This document shows positions 25,909 through 40,274 of a DNA stretch of 64,000 bases, piece after piece. This stretch comes from Geosiphon pyriformis. Lineage: Eukaryota; Glomeromycota; Glomeromycetes; Archaeosporales; Geosiphonaceae. Each line of letters opens with the position of its first letter. The stretch's first letter is position 1. Where the stretch lies: NCBI GenBank assembly GCA_016748015.1, contig JAAOMT010000690.1, positions 204,220-268,219 on the forward strand. Direction: 5' to 3'. The notes under the pieces are model-generated. The model searched no databases, was not told the DNA's origin, and worked only from the letters and a program-made list of their open reading frames with translations. A program made the translations under genes and the position numbers.

Positions 25909-28900
25909 TTAAGACTCAAAATTATTGCCCCAACCCCAATGCTGCGGATGATTTTGAGAGGTTGGAGAATGATTGGAATGTGGTTGTGAAGAATGCTGTT
26001 CTTGATGTTGATTTTGATGATGCTGATTTTGATGATGCTGATGCTGATGCTGTTCATGATGCCTTTCTATAATGTCCTCGTCACTACTATGATCAATCAT
26101 TAAAGATCCTTCAGTAGGCGATGTAACAGGTGAAATAGGAGATATCATACCAGGTGCGTGGCTGTCGCTATTTAAAGTATTAATCCCTGGCATGTCCGTC
26201 ACGATACCCGTCATTCGCGTCATGTTATTCCTTAAATCTGAACCCGAGTTCACCATTTCTCCACTGTTTAAATATGTCCCATGTCCAAAATTCATTCCAA
26301 TATTCAATGATAAATTCGTGACTGATTTCGGTGGTGTTTTAGGTAGATAAAATTGCTTTTGTGCTTGAATTGTCGAGTAGGGTTGTTGAGGTTGTTGTAA
26401 TGGTGGATATTGTGGATAGGGCAAAACCATTGTGCCTGCTGAAGGATGGAACGAGAAATTTGAAGACGTTGGTGAAATTAATCGTGGCAATGATGTTTGC
26501 GTGGAAATTGGAGCTTGGGCAGCCCGAGTATTAATATCAGATGATGAATTAGAGGTAGAACTCAAAAATGGCATCATCATTGTATCATTTCCATGAGGAG
26601 GGTTCGTCAATTGGTTTGATGAATGATGATTCGTCTGTGATGGTTGAGCTGGTGGCCATGAAAAATGATAGCCAGGTGGCCAAGGGGTATGAAAAGAAAC
26701 TCCAGATCCAGAAGTTGGATTGTTTGATGTGGATGATGCATCAAACGACATGTCATTTTGCCGATGATTTTGTTGGGAAGAATGCTGTTGGGTTTGATAT
26801 TGCTGTTGATCACGATTAGATTGTTCTTGATACATTGGCATTTGATAGGCTGGAGCAGAAGAATTGTTACTTATATCTGTCGTATCTGAATTACTATCGT
26901 GGAAATTATGTTGCATTGGAACTGGGCGATTGATCGGCAAGAGCAAAGTTGGAGATGAAGTGAAAATTGGGTCTGCTTGCTCTTTATGATGTGGATTTGA
27001 TTGTAGCCAAGATTCAGAAATGCCCGTGTTACCTGGGACATTAATCTCAGGTGAATTCTGTTGCGCCGCAGCCTGTGCCAATAAATCTATTCCAGGTGGT
27101 GACGTTTGATCAGATGACATCCTCCCTTTTCTGCTATTGCCAATATCTAGTTGAGAATTTTTACCACGGTATGAGTCGCCACTCTGCAATTCAGTAAAAC
27201 GTGAGACATTTCGTGTCCCCGTGGTGGCTCTGCCAGTGGTGTCAGGATCAATCACACTACTTGACCCTATATCTATTACGTCTTTGTTTGTGGACGATGG
27301 ATTTATCATCCTATGAGATACCAATGCCAGAGCAGCATTGACAATATTAATTGTATGTTCATCATTATCATCCAAATGTGAACGTAATTGAGAAGCAAAA
27401 ATGGCAATCCAGTTCCTAATATCTGAACTTATAAAATGCAAGGATGGGACTGCCTCGAGAAGTTGAAACCATCGCATGGTTTGTAGCGTCTTTTCTTTGG
27501 CATTTCTATAGAGTTCCGATTCTTTAGCTTCCTCTCGAAGATTTTGGATATGAACATAACCAGCATATAATGCACAGTGTGCAATAAATTGATTACTACT
27601 GATAATAGAGACAAGATGTTCGTTGAGAAATTCAGCGATTCGATTAGCTGCTTCATTGCAAATGGATTTGCTTCTTTCAAAATGGATGTTTGGATGATGA
27701 ATTCTAATTGTCGTGTAATGATATAAAATGCACTGGTAAATTCGTAAATGTTCAATTGTCGTTTCTTGAGAAGCAATTTCGAAAGTACGAATGTTGTCCA
27801 ATTGAAGGAATGAAGGTAAATCATTTTTCCACTTATTCAATCGGTCTTCCAATCTCTTCATCGCAATATCCGAGCCATTTTCCGTGCCAAGGGTGAATTC
27901 CAGTATGTCGTACATTATTTTGGTAATTTTGAAATAGCTCAAGAAATATGCGGTGATCTTCATTTCATTATCATCAGCGTCTAACGCTGAATCCGATTTA
28001 GTTGTTAGTTCGATTGTACTATGCTTGTCTTCAAATACACTAAGCTGATTCAGAGATACGCATTGTAAATGATTCACGATATTTATCGCCCACCATAGCT
28101 ATCAATAGAAGGCAAATTTTGTTAATCATTTGAACTTTGAAAGTTTCGTGAATTACCCACAATGTTTTGAAAACCCACCTTGTTCCTTGCTTCCTTTTCC
28201 ATCTCCGAAAATCCTTCTGAAGCACTTTTATCATGCAATCGCATAGTTACGGCTAATGTTGTTGCCATTCCAACATACATTCGACTTTTGAGACTTCTTA
28301 ATGCGTCAAAAACTCCCAAAAGAAAGCATCCAGTTGCGGTGCTTAATCTGGGGATGTCAAAATTTTTTGTAATAAGGCCTGAAAATTTTGGCCTTTGGTT
28401 TTAATTTTCAAAAGAAAATAGAGTCATACGAAGAAAATTCCTTGATGCCATAGAAAAAATTCGAAATACCTTGAGCCTGTTCATAGAATCTTTGGCCAAC
28501 TGTGGTTGGGTCATTCGGGTTTTTTCGAACAACCGGGTCATCCGAGAATTTTGAGCCAATTGCACACACTGCACTCAGGAGCAAATCGTTCATTGGTTTA
28601 GTGGGATCCCCCAATCGTTGCAAAAAATAAGCTCTATGTAAAACCGGGAAGATTATGTGAAAATTTCGAAAGTATAGGCTAACTAAACTTTGGGTCAGCT
28701 GAGAGGATTGTGTTTCCACAGATCCGGACGGGGGCTGACGGGTCTCTTCTTTGGGTGGAATAATATATGGACTCAGTTCTTGTAAAATTATGCCTTCCTG
28801 CTGATTTGTCATTGAAGTCAAAAGTCCAACCGCGTAATCAAATTCACCCTTTTTAGAATCCACATTTGGCAGAATCTTGGGAACACGCCTTTTTAAGGGA

Positions 28901-29684
28901 GGAGTTTCTTGAGAATTTAATGTCGAAATTCCAAGAGTTGAAGTTGATACACTGGGAATCTTTAATTTTGGAGATGATTGTCGTTTGATGATGGATGAAC
29001 TTCCTTTTCTTCCAGACTGTGACGCCGTAGAAATTGAAGACTTTTTTCCTGCGGTGCCACTTGATCTTAAGAGACTCTGAGTATCAATATTGCTGTGACT
29101 ACGGGAGTGGGCTGAACTAGAACTTGAAGGTTGATTCCTTGAATTCACGTTTCTATTGCTATTCCTTGTATTTTGATTATAGGTGCATTCTAGTTGTACT
29201 GAAGTACAATAGGCGCAAGGAGTTTGTGCATAACCGTCTCCTTCACATCTTACCTTGATAAATGATATGGAAAGTAGTGAGTTAATAAAAAAAATATAAC
29301 TTGAAATTCTATCTTTGGATAATTTTGGACAAGATCCAAAAAATTTCTGTATTCATTGACTTTAAAATAATGTTTTTTCTACAGGAGACCACACAAAACA
29401 GAAAATAAAGTTTTCTAAAAATTTTACTGGTGGTCAAAGAACGAATTTTTTTTTTGATAATGCCAAGCAGTTTTAAATGAGCTATAACAGACAATTAAGT
29501 TTGCTTCTATCAAGATATTTTTCACTTGAACTTTTCATGGTTCAATGAATTTTTTTATATTATTAGTAAAAAATACCTTTCTTCTCCGGCAACGATCACA
29601 AGCGATTGTTTTGAGCTTTTTATCTTTGGGAGCAAGCTCATTAGATCCAGAGGGGGAATTTCTTTTTCCAGCTGGAGTAGTCAT
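25909..29684 (-). CDS. Zn2Cys6 transcription factor with fungal-specific regulatory domain
   Basis: Nuclear DNA-binding regulator of 1096 aa. Exons are 29684-29577, 29253-28430, 28347-28179 and 28098-25909; each junction is GT-AG and keeps the frame. The binuclear zinc cluster is C29-x2-C32-x6-C39-x9-C49-x2-C52-x6-C59 and includes CDRCRRRKVRCEGD. The 323-nt first intron splits it between Lys36 and Val37. A Ser-rich basic linker follows. The fungal-specific transcription factor domain (Fungal_trans type) runs from about residue 222 to 480, with hallmarks YFRNFHIIFPVLHRAYFLQR, a GMATTLAVTMRLH segment and NKLWWAINIVN. The last 500 or so residues are low complexity (Ser, Asn, Gln, Pro), with a His/Gln tract just before the C-terminal HWGWGNNFES. 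Such tails usually act as activation or interaction regions. Family members control metabolism, stress and drug responses; targets cannot be inferred here. No divergent partner gene sits upstream. Confidence 0.92.
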
Positions 29685-30550
29685 AATTAGTTTTTAAGTA
29701 TATAATATTTTGGAGTGTAAAAAAATTAATTTGATTATGTTTTGAATAAGATTTAAAAAGTTTTTTTATGAAAGGTTTGGTTGAAGAAGAGAGTAAAAAC
29801 TAAATATTGTGGTTCGCGCTTGATAACTGGTTGAAGTCTTTTTTTCTTTCTAACGAAGCTATTTAGATGACGTGGTGGCTTATTGTGATTTTTTTAAAAT
29901 GCTCAATCGTTTGATTTTTTATGGATAAAATCAAATGTTTTTGGGCATGATAATAGGGTTGGTTAAGAAATGGTTAAATGTTTTCGTAGCCACACAAATA
30001 AGAGAAGTGAGAATTTTCAAATAAAATTTAGTTCCGTCAAGATGATAAGAAAAAAGAGTATCATATATTCATGGTCTTGATTTATTGGAGAAGAGTAATG
30101 CTAACTTTTCTTAGGAAAATCATAAAAATGGTTAAAAATGGGTTAACTTGAAGCAAAAAGATTAGAAAAATTTTTGGGATAATATATGGATTACTTTGGG
30201 AGTTTGTTTTTATTTTGTAAAAAGACCCCTGAAACTTGGTGAATGCTATTACGATTATTCACAGTATCGTTTTTGGGTATGTGATTTTGTCCTAATTGTG
30301 ATATTTGTTACTTTAGAGTTTTCAAGAACTAAAAACGTGGCTAACCAAAAACTTGTCGAAACGGGTCTGGGCAAACAGTTCTACTCGCAAGCAAAATAAA
30401 AAAAGCTTATATAAAGAAATGAAATGCCACCTGATTGGTTTAGATTTTTTTTTTTATAAGTTCTTTTGATAAATTAAATTTCAAGTATAAAAGCCACGGG
30501 TCTACTTATCAAATTCTCGTTCTCATAATTCAAAAATGATATCTACGTTA

Positions 30551-30593
<43 letters not shown>

Positions 30594-33500
30594 ATATTTA
30601 TATATAGTTATAGATATATGCTCTTTAAAACAATTGTTTGGGTTTTATAACTCGATTGACCTGAACAATGTCTTTTTTTCTCTAACAGTAATTTTATAAC
30701 TGAAAAACCGTTTGTGATCATAGTAAATATATGATTAGATAGTTAAAAAATAATGCCGAGATTCACGAATAAAATAATTTTAAAACGGGGTTTCAATATT
30801 TTAAATTTCCCTCGTTTCAGTTTCAAATTGAGATTAAAATCGAAAGTAGAATAGTAGGCTAAAACATTTTCATAAAAAAATTATATATATATATATATCC
30901 GAAGTTTCATTTGAACTTTTTTTTTATTTTTATTTTTTAAAGAATGAATTTATTTGAAATGAATGCATGGATTTATCTATGATAAATTATTAGATGATGA
31001 CACAATATCATAAATGATCTATAATATATATGTATGTATAAATAAAATATGTACGGTATTCCCGCCAAAAAATTTGAATGTTTGTAAACAAACTAGTTTT
31101 AGGTTAAAGGAACAAGTAATCAAAGCGATAAGAAAAGTAAGATCACCGAAAAAAGTTTTTGTACTCAAAGATTGTCACGATACATTTATCTATTATTAGC
31201 CTTTGTTATTAGTATAAATTTTTTTAAAAACTTTCCTTTTGCTACAAAACTTAAATGAGGTCAAAGTATTCAATACACTTTTTTTTTATGAAAGATAGTT
31301 TCTTATTAGAAAGGGATTTTTTGTTCCACTAGATCCTGTGATAAATTTGTGGCGTCAATCATATTAAAAGCCATTAGCATAACACAACGTACACCGAAAT
31401 AAATTTGTATTATTGCAGCGCATGCCATTTTAACCATTCAAGGATTTTATTTGGGTTAGGGTAAACCTATTAAAACGCAGAAAAATAGTCTATTTTAAAA
31501 AAAGCTGGCGAATGTTTTTGCGCGGATTTTTGTTCAAATATTTCATGATGTGCACTGATATGCATCAATAAGTTTTTTTTTTGAAATTTTGACCGGTATT
31601 GTACTTGGGAAAACCCAAGTTGTCTTTAATACGAATTAAAAAAAAATTTCCATCATGCGCAGGGTCCTGTGTCTCAGGGGGTAGTTAATTCAAAAATCCA
31701 AAAATTTCTCATGTAATATAAACCTTCACATTTGAATCGATTATCAATATTGCTCCAACCATATTCCTGCAGAGTGTAAAAAGGATTACATCCTTTTAAC
31801 ATTGAAATGCACACTTTTAAACGGATATCATAGTTCGTCATTGAAATTTTTACTGCATGCTTATTCAGAGATCGACTTTGCTTTTAATGACATAAAAATT
31901 CCGCGAAACCCTCCAAATGCATCACGATTTAAATCCAAATTTTTACCATATTGAAGTTTTTATTTGATGGACAAAAAAGACGTTTACCCGATTTGTCCTC
32001 CTTTTTATTTGATATGTATTTTATATTATGACAATTCGTTCATCATTTTAATTCAAAGAGAAATGGTTGTTAATTCATTCAATTATTAAATGGATGAGAT
32101 AAAAAAGATTTCAAACGCTACAATTTAATGAAAAATTTGTACAATTTGATTAATTTAATGATATGATGCAGTTTTTTTAAATAGAATACTTTTCATTTAG
32201 AGTTCCTAAAGAAATTATCGATGATTCAATCTTTTTTGGGTTAAACCGAACATTGATATCAGAGACCTATCAAAAAAATCACGCAAATTTTTTCGAGACT
32301 TGATTATTTCGATCAATTTTTGATAAAGATAATATTAATTTTGATTACTTCTAATTTCCAACCATGTGTTTCCCTTAGGAAAGGCAAATATTTAATATTT
32401 GTACCGAGAAAAAAATTTACCAAGACTCGACCAAAAAATATATATATTTAATTTGTTCTTTGCTCCATCAGAATTATACGATGCATAATGTTATCATAAA
32501 ATAAACAAGTTTTAATTTTTGAATGCTTTAAAGTTGAACCTCTCTCTTTGGTCGATCCTTAATGCAAAAGCAGAACACCAATAAAAATAAATGGTATAAA
32601 AAATCAAATCAAATACATTATATTTTTTCCGGTCGAATTAAGGTTTTTTTTAAAAAAATTTTGAACACAGTTTGCTCACTATTCAAAGCACTTCTTTTTA
32701 ACTAAGATTTCAATAGAGGAAAATGGTCTGAATTTATTTTAAAAAGTCAAACGTAAAGAACATTTTAATTTTCAATTAGACGCTTTTGTTTTTGTTTTAT
32801 TTGACGTAATTTAATGGATATAAATTAATATTTTAATTAATTTGTTTGCAATTCAAAAAAAAAAATAGAATTTCTAGTTAATTTTTAAATGAATTAAAAT
32901 TTTAAAATGTTAACTTTAAATTTAAATATCTTAAAAGTTAGAAGAAATAGAGTTCTAGAACTGACCAGAAAAATCGAAATTAAGAAGTTAAATTTGGAAT
33001 ATATTAAATTAAAAATCTTTTTTTCATCCCCATTCAGATTATAAAATATTATTAGTATCAAAGGCTTTTCAATGGGTATTTGGTCTCACTCTTTTTTCAA
33101 AAATTAAATAAGTTAAAAACTAGTTCCGTCTTTTATTTTTGATGTCCTAATATAATAAATTGATTGGGTTCTTCTAAATGAATTGCATTAACTTTTTGGG
33201 ATGGAATTTTTTTTTTGCATTTCATTCAGATTCTCAATGACTGTATCAAAACCATATGATGATTGGTCCCTCTAAAAAACTTTAGTTGGTGATCATGAGA
33301 TTGAAAAACTTTTGGCTGAATCTCCATGATATGTTGTGAAACTAAATAATAGTTATTATGAACAACATTACATCATTTTAATATTCACCTCCACATGAGA
33401 CCTCTGCAGTAAATAATGAGTGTAACTATGAAAAATACCTAAATCGGGTTCCCAGGATTTGAAAAACCCAGTGATGCATAACGTGCGACCAATACTACAA

Positions 33501-36443
33501 ACATTCGGGAAAATTTTAAATATCTCGAAAAACGCTCGAGAATCTTGTGACGAGACTTTGATGTATCATAATTTTTTATTATCATTATTACTATAATTGG
33601 TCGCGTGATTTTTATAAAGTTCAATGAAAAAGCGGATTAAAATGCCTACTTCTAAAAGTTAATCCATCTAATAGTTGTGAAGTTGTTATTCAGGAAATTC
33701 CAATTGAGGAAAAAAGTATTTTTTTATTCAATCTCCGATCATTGGAAAAATTTTTTGTTTGTAAATGAACCATTGTATCAGGAGATCAAGATTTCATGCA
33801 AATGATGAGATGTATGGAATTTTAGCTGATTTTCATCTTATTTGGGCCCATAAATTTGTAAAACATTTTATGAAATATTTTTCCTAATACCACATACATG
33901 TACATATCTTACATCATTTAATTATAGTTCACAATGATAGCATAAAATAAGACCAAAAATTTTGAACAAAATGTTTATCTTATCAATATCATAAAACATG
34001 AGGGGTGTTTAAAAAATACAAGAACTTTTTTCATTCAATAATAATCATAATAATACTATTACTATTATTGTTATTATTATCATTATTATTTGCTGAAATT
34101 TAAAATTTAAAATTTAAAAAATTACTTTAAAAACATATGTCACATGTTTCTACGTGTGTTTGTTTTTTTAAATAGATAAACTTTGTGTTCAGTTTCAGTT
34201 TCAAATACATTTGCCTAGAAGAAATTCTATAAACTTTTTTAAACTAACAATCAATTTTTTCACATTGTTCTAGAGTTATTTTCATTTCATTGATGTATGC
34301 AATAAAATATAAAAGGTAACAGAATAAATACCACTAAAGATTTTTATTATTAAGCCTGCATAAAAATAAATGTATAAAATATTCTTGACGTAATATCTCC
34401 TCATGAATCATTAAATTAAAAATTCAAGCTTTTTGTAAAATTCTATAGGTTATTCATAAGTAAATTTTAATACAAAATGTGACTGTCAATTAGACCTTAT
34501 TTTTTTGTTAATAATAAAATATCTCACCAATATCCAAATTCATACCTATAAAAGTTCAGATGCAAAGTTTGTCTCCCAGAATATCCTTATTTGGTCTCAT
34601 TAATTCTAGAGCTCGATTGTGCACCTTAAAAAGTCCACAAAGCTTGACAAAAAAGGAATTTGAAAGCAATTTTATAAATGAAAACCATTCAATGCTCGCT
34701 TGCTGCAATATAAGTTTGTCCAATCATATGAAGCAAGAAAATTCATTGGAAATCATGTAAAATAGCATAAATAAAAAACAAACTCGCAAGATTCATCCAC
34801 TTTTTAGTAATCTTTGTTACAAGTTTCTTCATTGGTCTTTCTAAATTCATTTATGTCGTGTCAATATTAAAGTGTATCACTGTATAACTTTTTCAAATTT
34901 GCAGCTTATTTTAATTAGTCATTCTCAAGAATCTCAAATATATTATCGAAGCGTCTATTATGCGAATGATATTAAGATTTTGGATTTTTCAATAATAATT
35001 ATCAGGTTTTAGCTTGAAATCGAAAAGGCTGCCAGATTTTTACAGTTAAATTTTTTCAATTTACATATTAATTTTGTAAAATTTTGGCATAAAATTCGAT
35101 TATAAAGAAAAATGTTTGATAATTTCTCATTTTTGAACCAATAACTCACGAAAAGGAATGCTTTAATTTAAACTTTTGAATTTTGAATTTTTTCCAACGA
35201 CCTGAATGAAATTTAAAAATCTTAGATGAATACTTTCATGATGTTAAAATGATTTGGCGAGAATTTTTAATGGTTATATTTGAAATATTGCCAACGTTTC
35301 TTTACAATGCTAAAAGAAAATCTCATTATGCGCAAAGATAATTTTTTCCTTATTCAATTGCCGATATCCAAAAATTGGGTGCATGAATCATGTTTTTTGT
35401 GCAAACAGGATCAGCTTTGCATTCTTTTCTCATCAAGAGTAACTTACAGTTTGATGTGGTAATAATATACAAACTGCTCTTTTAGGTACATACAAACATA
35501 TGCATGCTCAATTGCAAAAAAATGTTTAGTACTAAGCTTTTCCATTAGCATTAAGGTTATGAATATTTTTTCCATGACGTAGAGATCTTTTACTCACAAA
35601 TGTTGTTTCTATCATAATTCTTCTGATTGCTCTTTGGAAAAATCGTTGAAATTACGTAAACATTAATATGATCCTTAAAAGATTTTGAGTTACTAAAAAA
35701 ACCTATGAGGAACCCTTTTTTTCGTTTATCAGTAAAACAAATTGATAATATCAATGGTAATAAACAAATTCTAGTTTTTGGTTTTGATGATTTGAAAATA
35801 CGTATTTGCTTGAATATTTTTACGTTTTATAAAAATTCTAAGAATGATTTCTCTTTATGGTAATTATATTGTAATTAATAATAATTGCATTTTTTTTCAA
35901 AAGTTATATCTAAATAACATAATGACATATGCCAAAAAAATTAAGTGTTTCAAGTTGAATATCATAAAAATAATAATTTAATTAATACAAAATACAATCA
36001 TTTGCAGCCTGTCTCTAACAAATGAAACCAAATTTTTATTCTAAAAAAAGCTTGGTTCATAAGTAAATAAACTTTTGGGTGTTTTAAATTTTGAACATGG
36101 TTATTATAATATTAAATTTAAATCTAACAGAATCTTTATTTCAAGCATATATTTTAAATTAAGTAACCATTAGCTAAAAAAAATGTTCTCATTGCTCTTG
36201 AAGTTTTTTAATAAATTATAACAGTTAATATCCCAATATTATAGTTGGCTATAATAAAATAAATAAACTCTATTTTTTTTGACAATTATTCTGAAGCTAA
36301 AAATTTCATTGTTTGATCCAACATTTTTTGATAGTTTTTAAAATATGTCAAATTTTTATTCATGAATTTATAATTTTTTGACAAATTTTAATAACTTATA
36401 TTTATTTCGAAAAGAATTTGAGAATTGTGATTTGTAGAAAAAA
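29685..36443. other. Long gene-free stretch upstream of the transcription factor
   Basis: No gene supported on either strand. The first few hundred bases presumably hold the transcription factor promoter. A (TA)n tract lies at 30551-30586, another AT run at 30881-30897, and a TAT-type repeat near 34040-34090. Frames at 30196-30399, 31014-31199, 33439-33624 and 34560-34760 are under 70 codons and show no domain. Confidence 0.6.
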
Positions 36444-36713
36444 ATGAGTTTTCAAAATAAACATGTTTTAGATGTGGGAAAAAAATTTTACACCGCTGAA
36501 AAAGGTAATCAAAAGACTCAATTTAATTTGGATTTAATGTATGACAAATGCCAAGGAATGGAAGAATCGTTTGAAGTGGTGATAAACTGGTTTCGGGCGG
36601 CTGTTGAACAAAGTTATGCAAAAGCTCAATCCAATTTGGGTTCCATTTATGCTCAAGATCAAATAGTGAGAGAATATTTTGAAGTTGTTTCAGGCTGCTT
36701 GAAAAAGAATTGA
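36444..36713 (+). pseudogene. Sel1-repeat protein fragment
   Basis: An 89-codon frame whose middle matches the Sel1-like (SLR/TPR-related) repeat pattern. It has AEKGNQKTQFNLDLMYDKCQ, NWFRAAVEQSYAKAQSNLGS and a third partial unit around YAQDQIVREYFEVV. Sel1 repeats form helical scaffolds for protein-protein contact. Family proteins normally have many repeats, often after a kinase domain; here only about two and a half are present. Consensus Gly/Ala positions are altered (for example Gly to Cys in the loop after DLMYDK). A stop falls where the next repeat should begin, and repeat-like codons (QGEKGQG) continue in frame just beyond it. I read it as a truncated copy; a short functional protein cannot be excluded. 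Confidence 0.6.
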
Positions 36714-39700
36714 CAGGGCGAAAAGGGCCAGGGATAAATCAACTGTTTGTTGCTTATTAAGAAAGTATACACTGCCTCTGGTGGACAATTTCATCCGAAA
36801 TTGGAGAGAAAGCATGGGGAGTCCCTCTATATGCATGAAGGGTAATTCAAATACTTTATATTTCATTATTGTTTATTAAGATATAATAACAAATATATGT
36901 ATAAATTAAAATTGTTTTATTAGTTTTCTGATTTATTAATGGTATTTCTCAATTGAAAGGACATTATTTATGTTTATTGTAATCATGAAATTTGAAACAA
37001 ATTTTTATAATACAAAGTTTTGTTAATAAAATTGAAAAGCCCAAGAAAATATAAATAAGTAAAATTTTGGCCATTTTTACATCCTTTTTAAAATTTTATT
37101 ATTGAATTTCTTTTAATTGATATTAGGGCTGTTTTCAATAATTTTAATAAAATAGCTTTGCTGCATGTTCATTTATGATTCTTTGATTTAATCTAATATT
37201 TGAATTTTTTCCTTGATTTAAAAAAATTCAAAATCTAGTTTTTACCAAATTGGTGTTTTATTTGATGAGTTTAACATATTGAAGAATTCTAAATTCTTAA
37301 AATATAAGAGGTTTGGGCCATTTAAATAAAAAGACATTCTTTTCAATAGTAATCATTTTCGTGAAGCTTATAATACAGGCTGTCTTGCACAAGAGTTATC
37401 ATAGATATTAAACAGGTTAAACAAAAGCTTCGACATTTTTATAAACTCTACCATAAATATTTAATTGTGGCATACCAATTTTTTGAAAAGAAATAGACAT
37501 ATTATCAAACTTGCAAAATATCATTTAACGCCCCATATTTTCAATATTAATTAAAACAAGTACAATTCAATGAATTATTTATGTTGGAATTCTCTATCTG
37601 TTTTAGTTTAAGATGCACATATTTCAAGTAAAGAGTTTCTTGACAACAATTATATTTAATCACAATTAAAAACTCAATTAGAATGCCCTGAAAGCCACGT
37701 TTGTGACAATAATAGTCTTTTTCATCGCTCAGAAGATTCATAAAAGTATCAACTTGATAAGTGTCCCAACCGGATCTTTTCAGAATGCCTCTATAGATAG
37801 TTGGATTTGGTTGCGAATTTTGAATGCTATTAAAAGGGTTTTAAAACCTTAGATTTTGAAATGAATAACTTTTCCAGCTGCTTGGAATCACAAACTTTAA
37901 ATTTACTTTTTATTCTTGCAATGAGGATGAGCATTTACAACTATAGCTTTTGGCTATATTTTTTAAGAGACAATGAATTCAGCGGTAATGTAATTTATTA
38001 AAGTGCAAAACAGAGACAGATTTTTTAAGAAGTATGAAAGAGCTGGCACTGAATTCTTTTTTAAATTATTTTTTAAAAAAGAAATATTTTATGCCCTGCA
38101 CACTGACAGCTTCAATTAGGATCAGAAAACAAAAAACAAATATATGAAAACTGATATTCTTCATTTTATTTTGCAGGGTTTTAAAACATCAAACTTTAAA
38201 GAAATTATTGATTCAAGATATCTCTTTTTATATTGATGTTAACCATTGATATGAAAATATGTCTTAATCTGTTATGAAGGAAGAAAAAACACCTTTAAGT
38301 CTCAGACAAAATATTATTATCGGCTTTCTATATCTATGATCCTAATTAAATTAAGTAATTTTATCCATAAGAAATAATTTCTCTTAATGGTCAATTACTC
38401 ACGTTTGCTTAAAAAATTTTAAGCCAGGATTAAATTCATTTTTCATTCATTTTTTCTACTATCTATCGCTTTCCAATGTTGCTTGACAGGTATCTTGTCT
38501 TTAAATAAAGATTATTGTTATTTCAAAAATTTTGAATTTCATCAAATTAATCGATTTTGAATGTTTCTAATATATAATTTTATTTGTTGTTTTATTAGGC
38601 AGATTAGTAATACATGAATCTATTTAGCAAAGCATTATTAAATTAAAACTTTTTGATGACCATTCATCGAAGTTTTATGACATGAAGCGTTTTAGAACAA
38701 TTATTTTGCATAAATGAAAGAAGCTGAAAATTTGTAAGGAAATTAAGATTGTATATGTTTCACCAAAAATCTACTTTAATAAAATATTATAGTCAAGACT
38801 TTCGTTCCAAATAAAAAAATTAAAATATTTGTTAAAAATACAAGTTATAAAATAAAATACTTTTATATAAAACAATTTAAACTTTAAAATTGATCATTAA
38901 AAGTAAAATTATCATCAAGAAATAAACTTAACAAAAACAAATGGTCTTAGAATTTACATTTTTGGTGTAAGTCAATTCAAACAAAAGCGGTTTTTGAAAA
39001 GATTTTACTCTTAAACTATGCCTTTGAAAAAAACGGTACAATAAATATTCACTTTGAAAAATTCTTTTAATGAAAACATGAACAATAATTTTGATTGTAT
39101 AGAGATTTAATTTTTAAAACACAGAATTAAAAATTCAACTTATCTAACATCTATTTGTCTATTTATTGTGAATTAAATATATTACATTAATTTTAAATTT
39201 TTTTATTATATGTTTGAAAATATAATAATAGCTTTGAAATTGAAGGCACTATATATAACTATAAGCTCAAAAACATAAAACATAAAAAATTGAAAATTGA
39301 AAATTCGCTTTTTTATAAAAGAAACCTATTCTAATACCATATACTTAAAATAAAATGTATTTTTTATATTTTCGAAAAAAATTTTAATAAGAAATTATTG
39401 AGTATGTGAAATTTCAACACCTTTGTAAAAATTTTTAGCTTGGAATAAAGTATTGGCTATATTCTCTATTGAATTTTTTGGTTGCGCAATTGAATATTTT
39501 GAAATTTCTCTACTTTCTACCAATGAGCTTTTTAGAAATTTTTTACTTAGATCAAATTAGTAATGATATACCCATAAATTTAAAATAAATAAGATAATTA
39601 TTAGATTTATGAAAAAATGAAAAATTATGTAAAAAATGCATTCAAGGATTTGATTTATTAATCATTTATAGGAATCTTATGAAATATTTAAAAATCAGAT

Positions 39701-40274
39701 GATTATTTATATGATAAACACTTTATTTTATGAAAATTTATGTACATGTCTTTTAAGTAAAATTTTAACCAAAACTTTTTATTTTTAATTAAGTTTATAA
39801 TTATCATGTGGAATATTCAGTAATTTTTTGAAATATTTGTATCAATTACAAATATTTTAATGTTGTATTGATTCCTAATATTTGAGCAACTAAATTCAAA
39901 AAAAATTTAAGTTGAATTATGTTATACAAGCACATTTACACAAAAAGATTTATTATCATCATTTCTATTGTTTTTGAGAGCCCTGCTTTGTAGCAAAAAA
40001 TACTAAAGAGTTTAAAAAATTGATAATAAAGGCACGACCTTTTCTTATAGAATTGAGCAATTTTATTTATTTTCAAAAATTAATAATTTCCGGTCTGCAA
40101 GATTTTAATTTTAATGTGCTGACATTCTCTAATGAAATCAAGTTACATTATAAAAATTTTTCGCCATCAGATGAATAAATTTGGTTAGGTAACCTTATTA
40201 AAAAATTATAAGAAAATGCTAATGAATAGGTACTCATATAAAATTAGCAGGGCAAAAATAGTAAATAGATAATC
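36714..40274. other. AT-rich intergenic DNA
   Basis: No gene supported. The segment 36716-36845 is less AT-rich and directly follows the Sel1 fragment, so it may be part of the same decayed gene, but it is not readable. From about 40020 to 40270 the sequence is homologous to 53290-53556, as the shared 3' flank of the duplicated GDSL genes. Confidence 0.55.

Noticed and set aside
26568-26819. Plus-strand frame inside the transcription factor gene
   Set aside because: Antisense shadow of the low-complexity Gln/Ser/Asn-rich exon 4.
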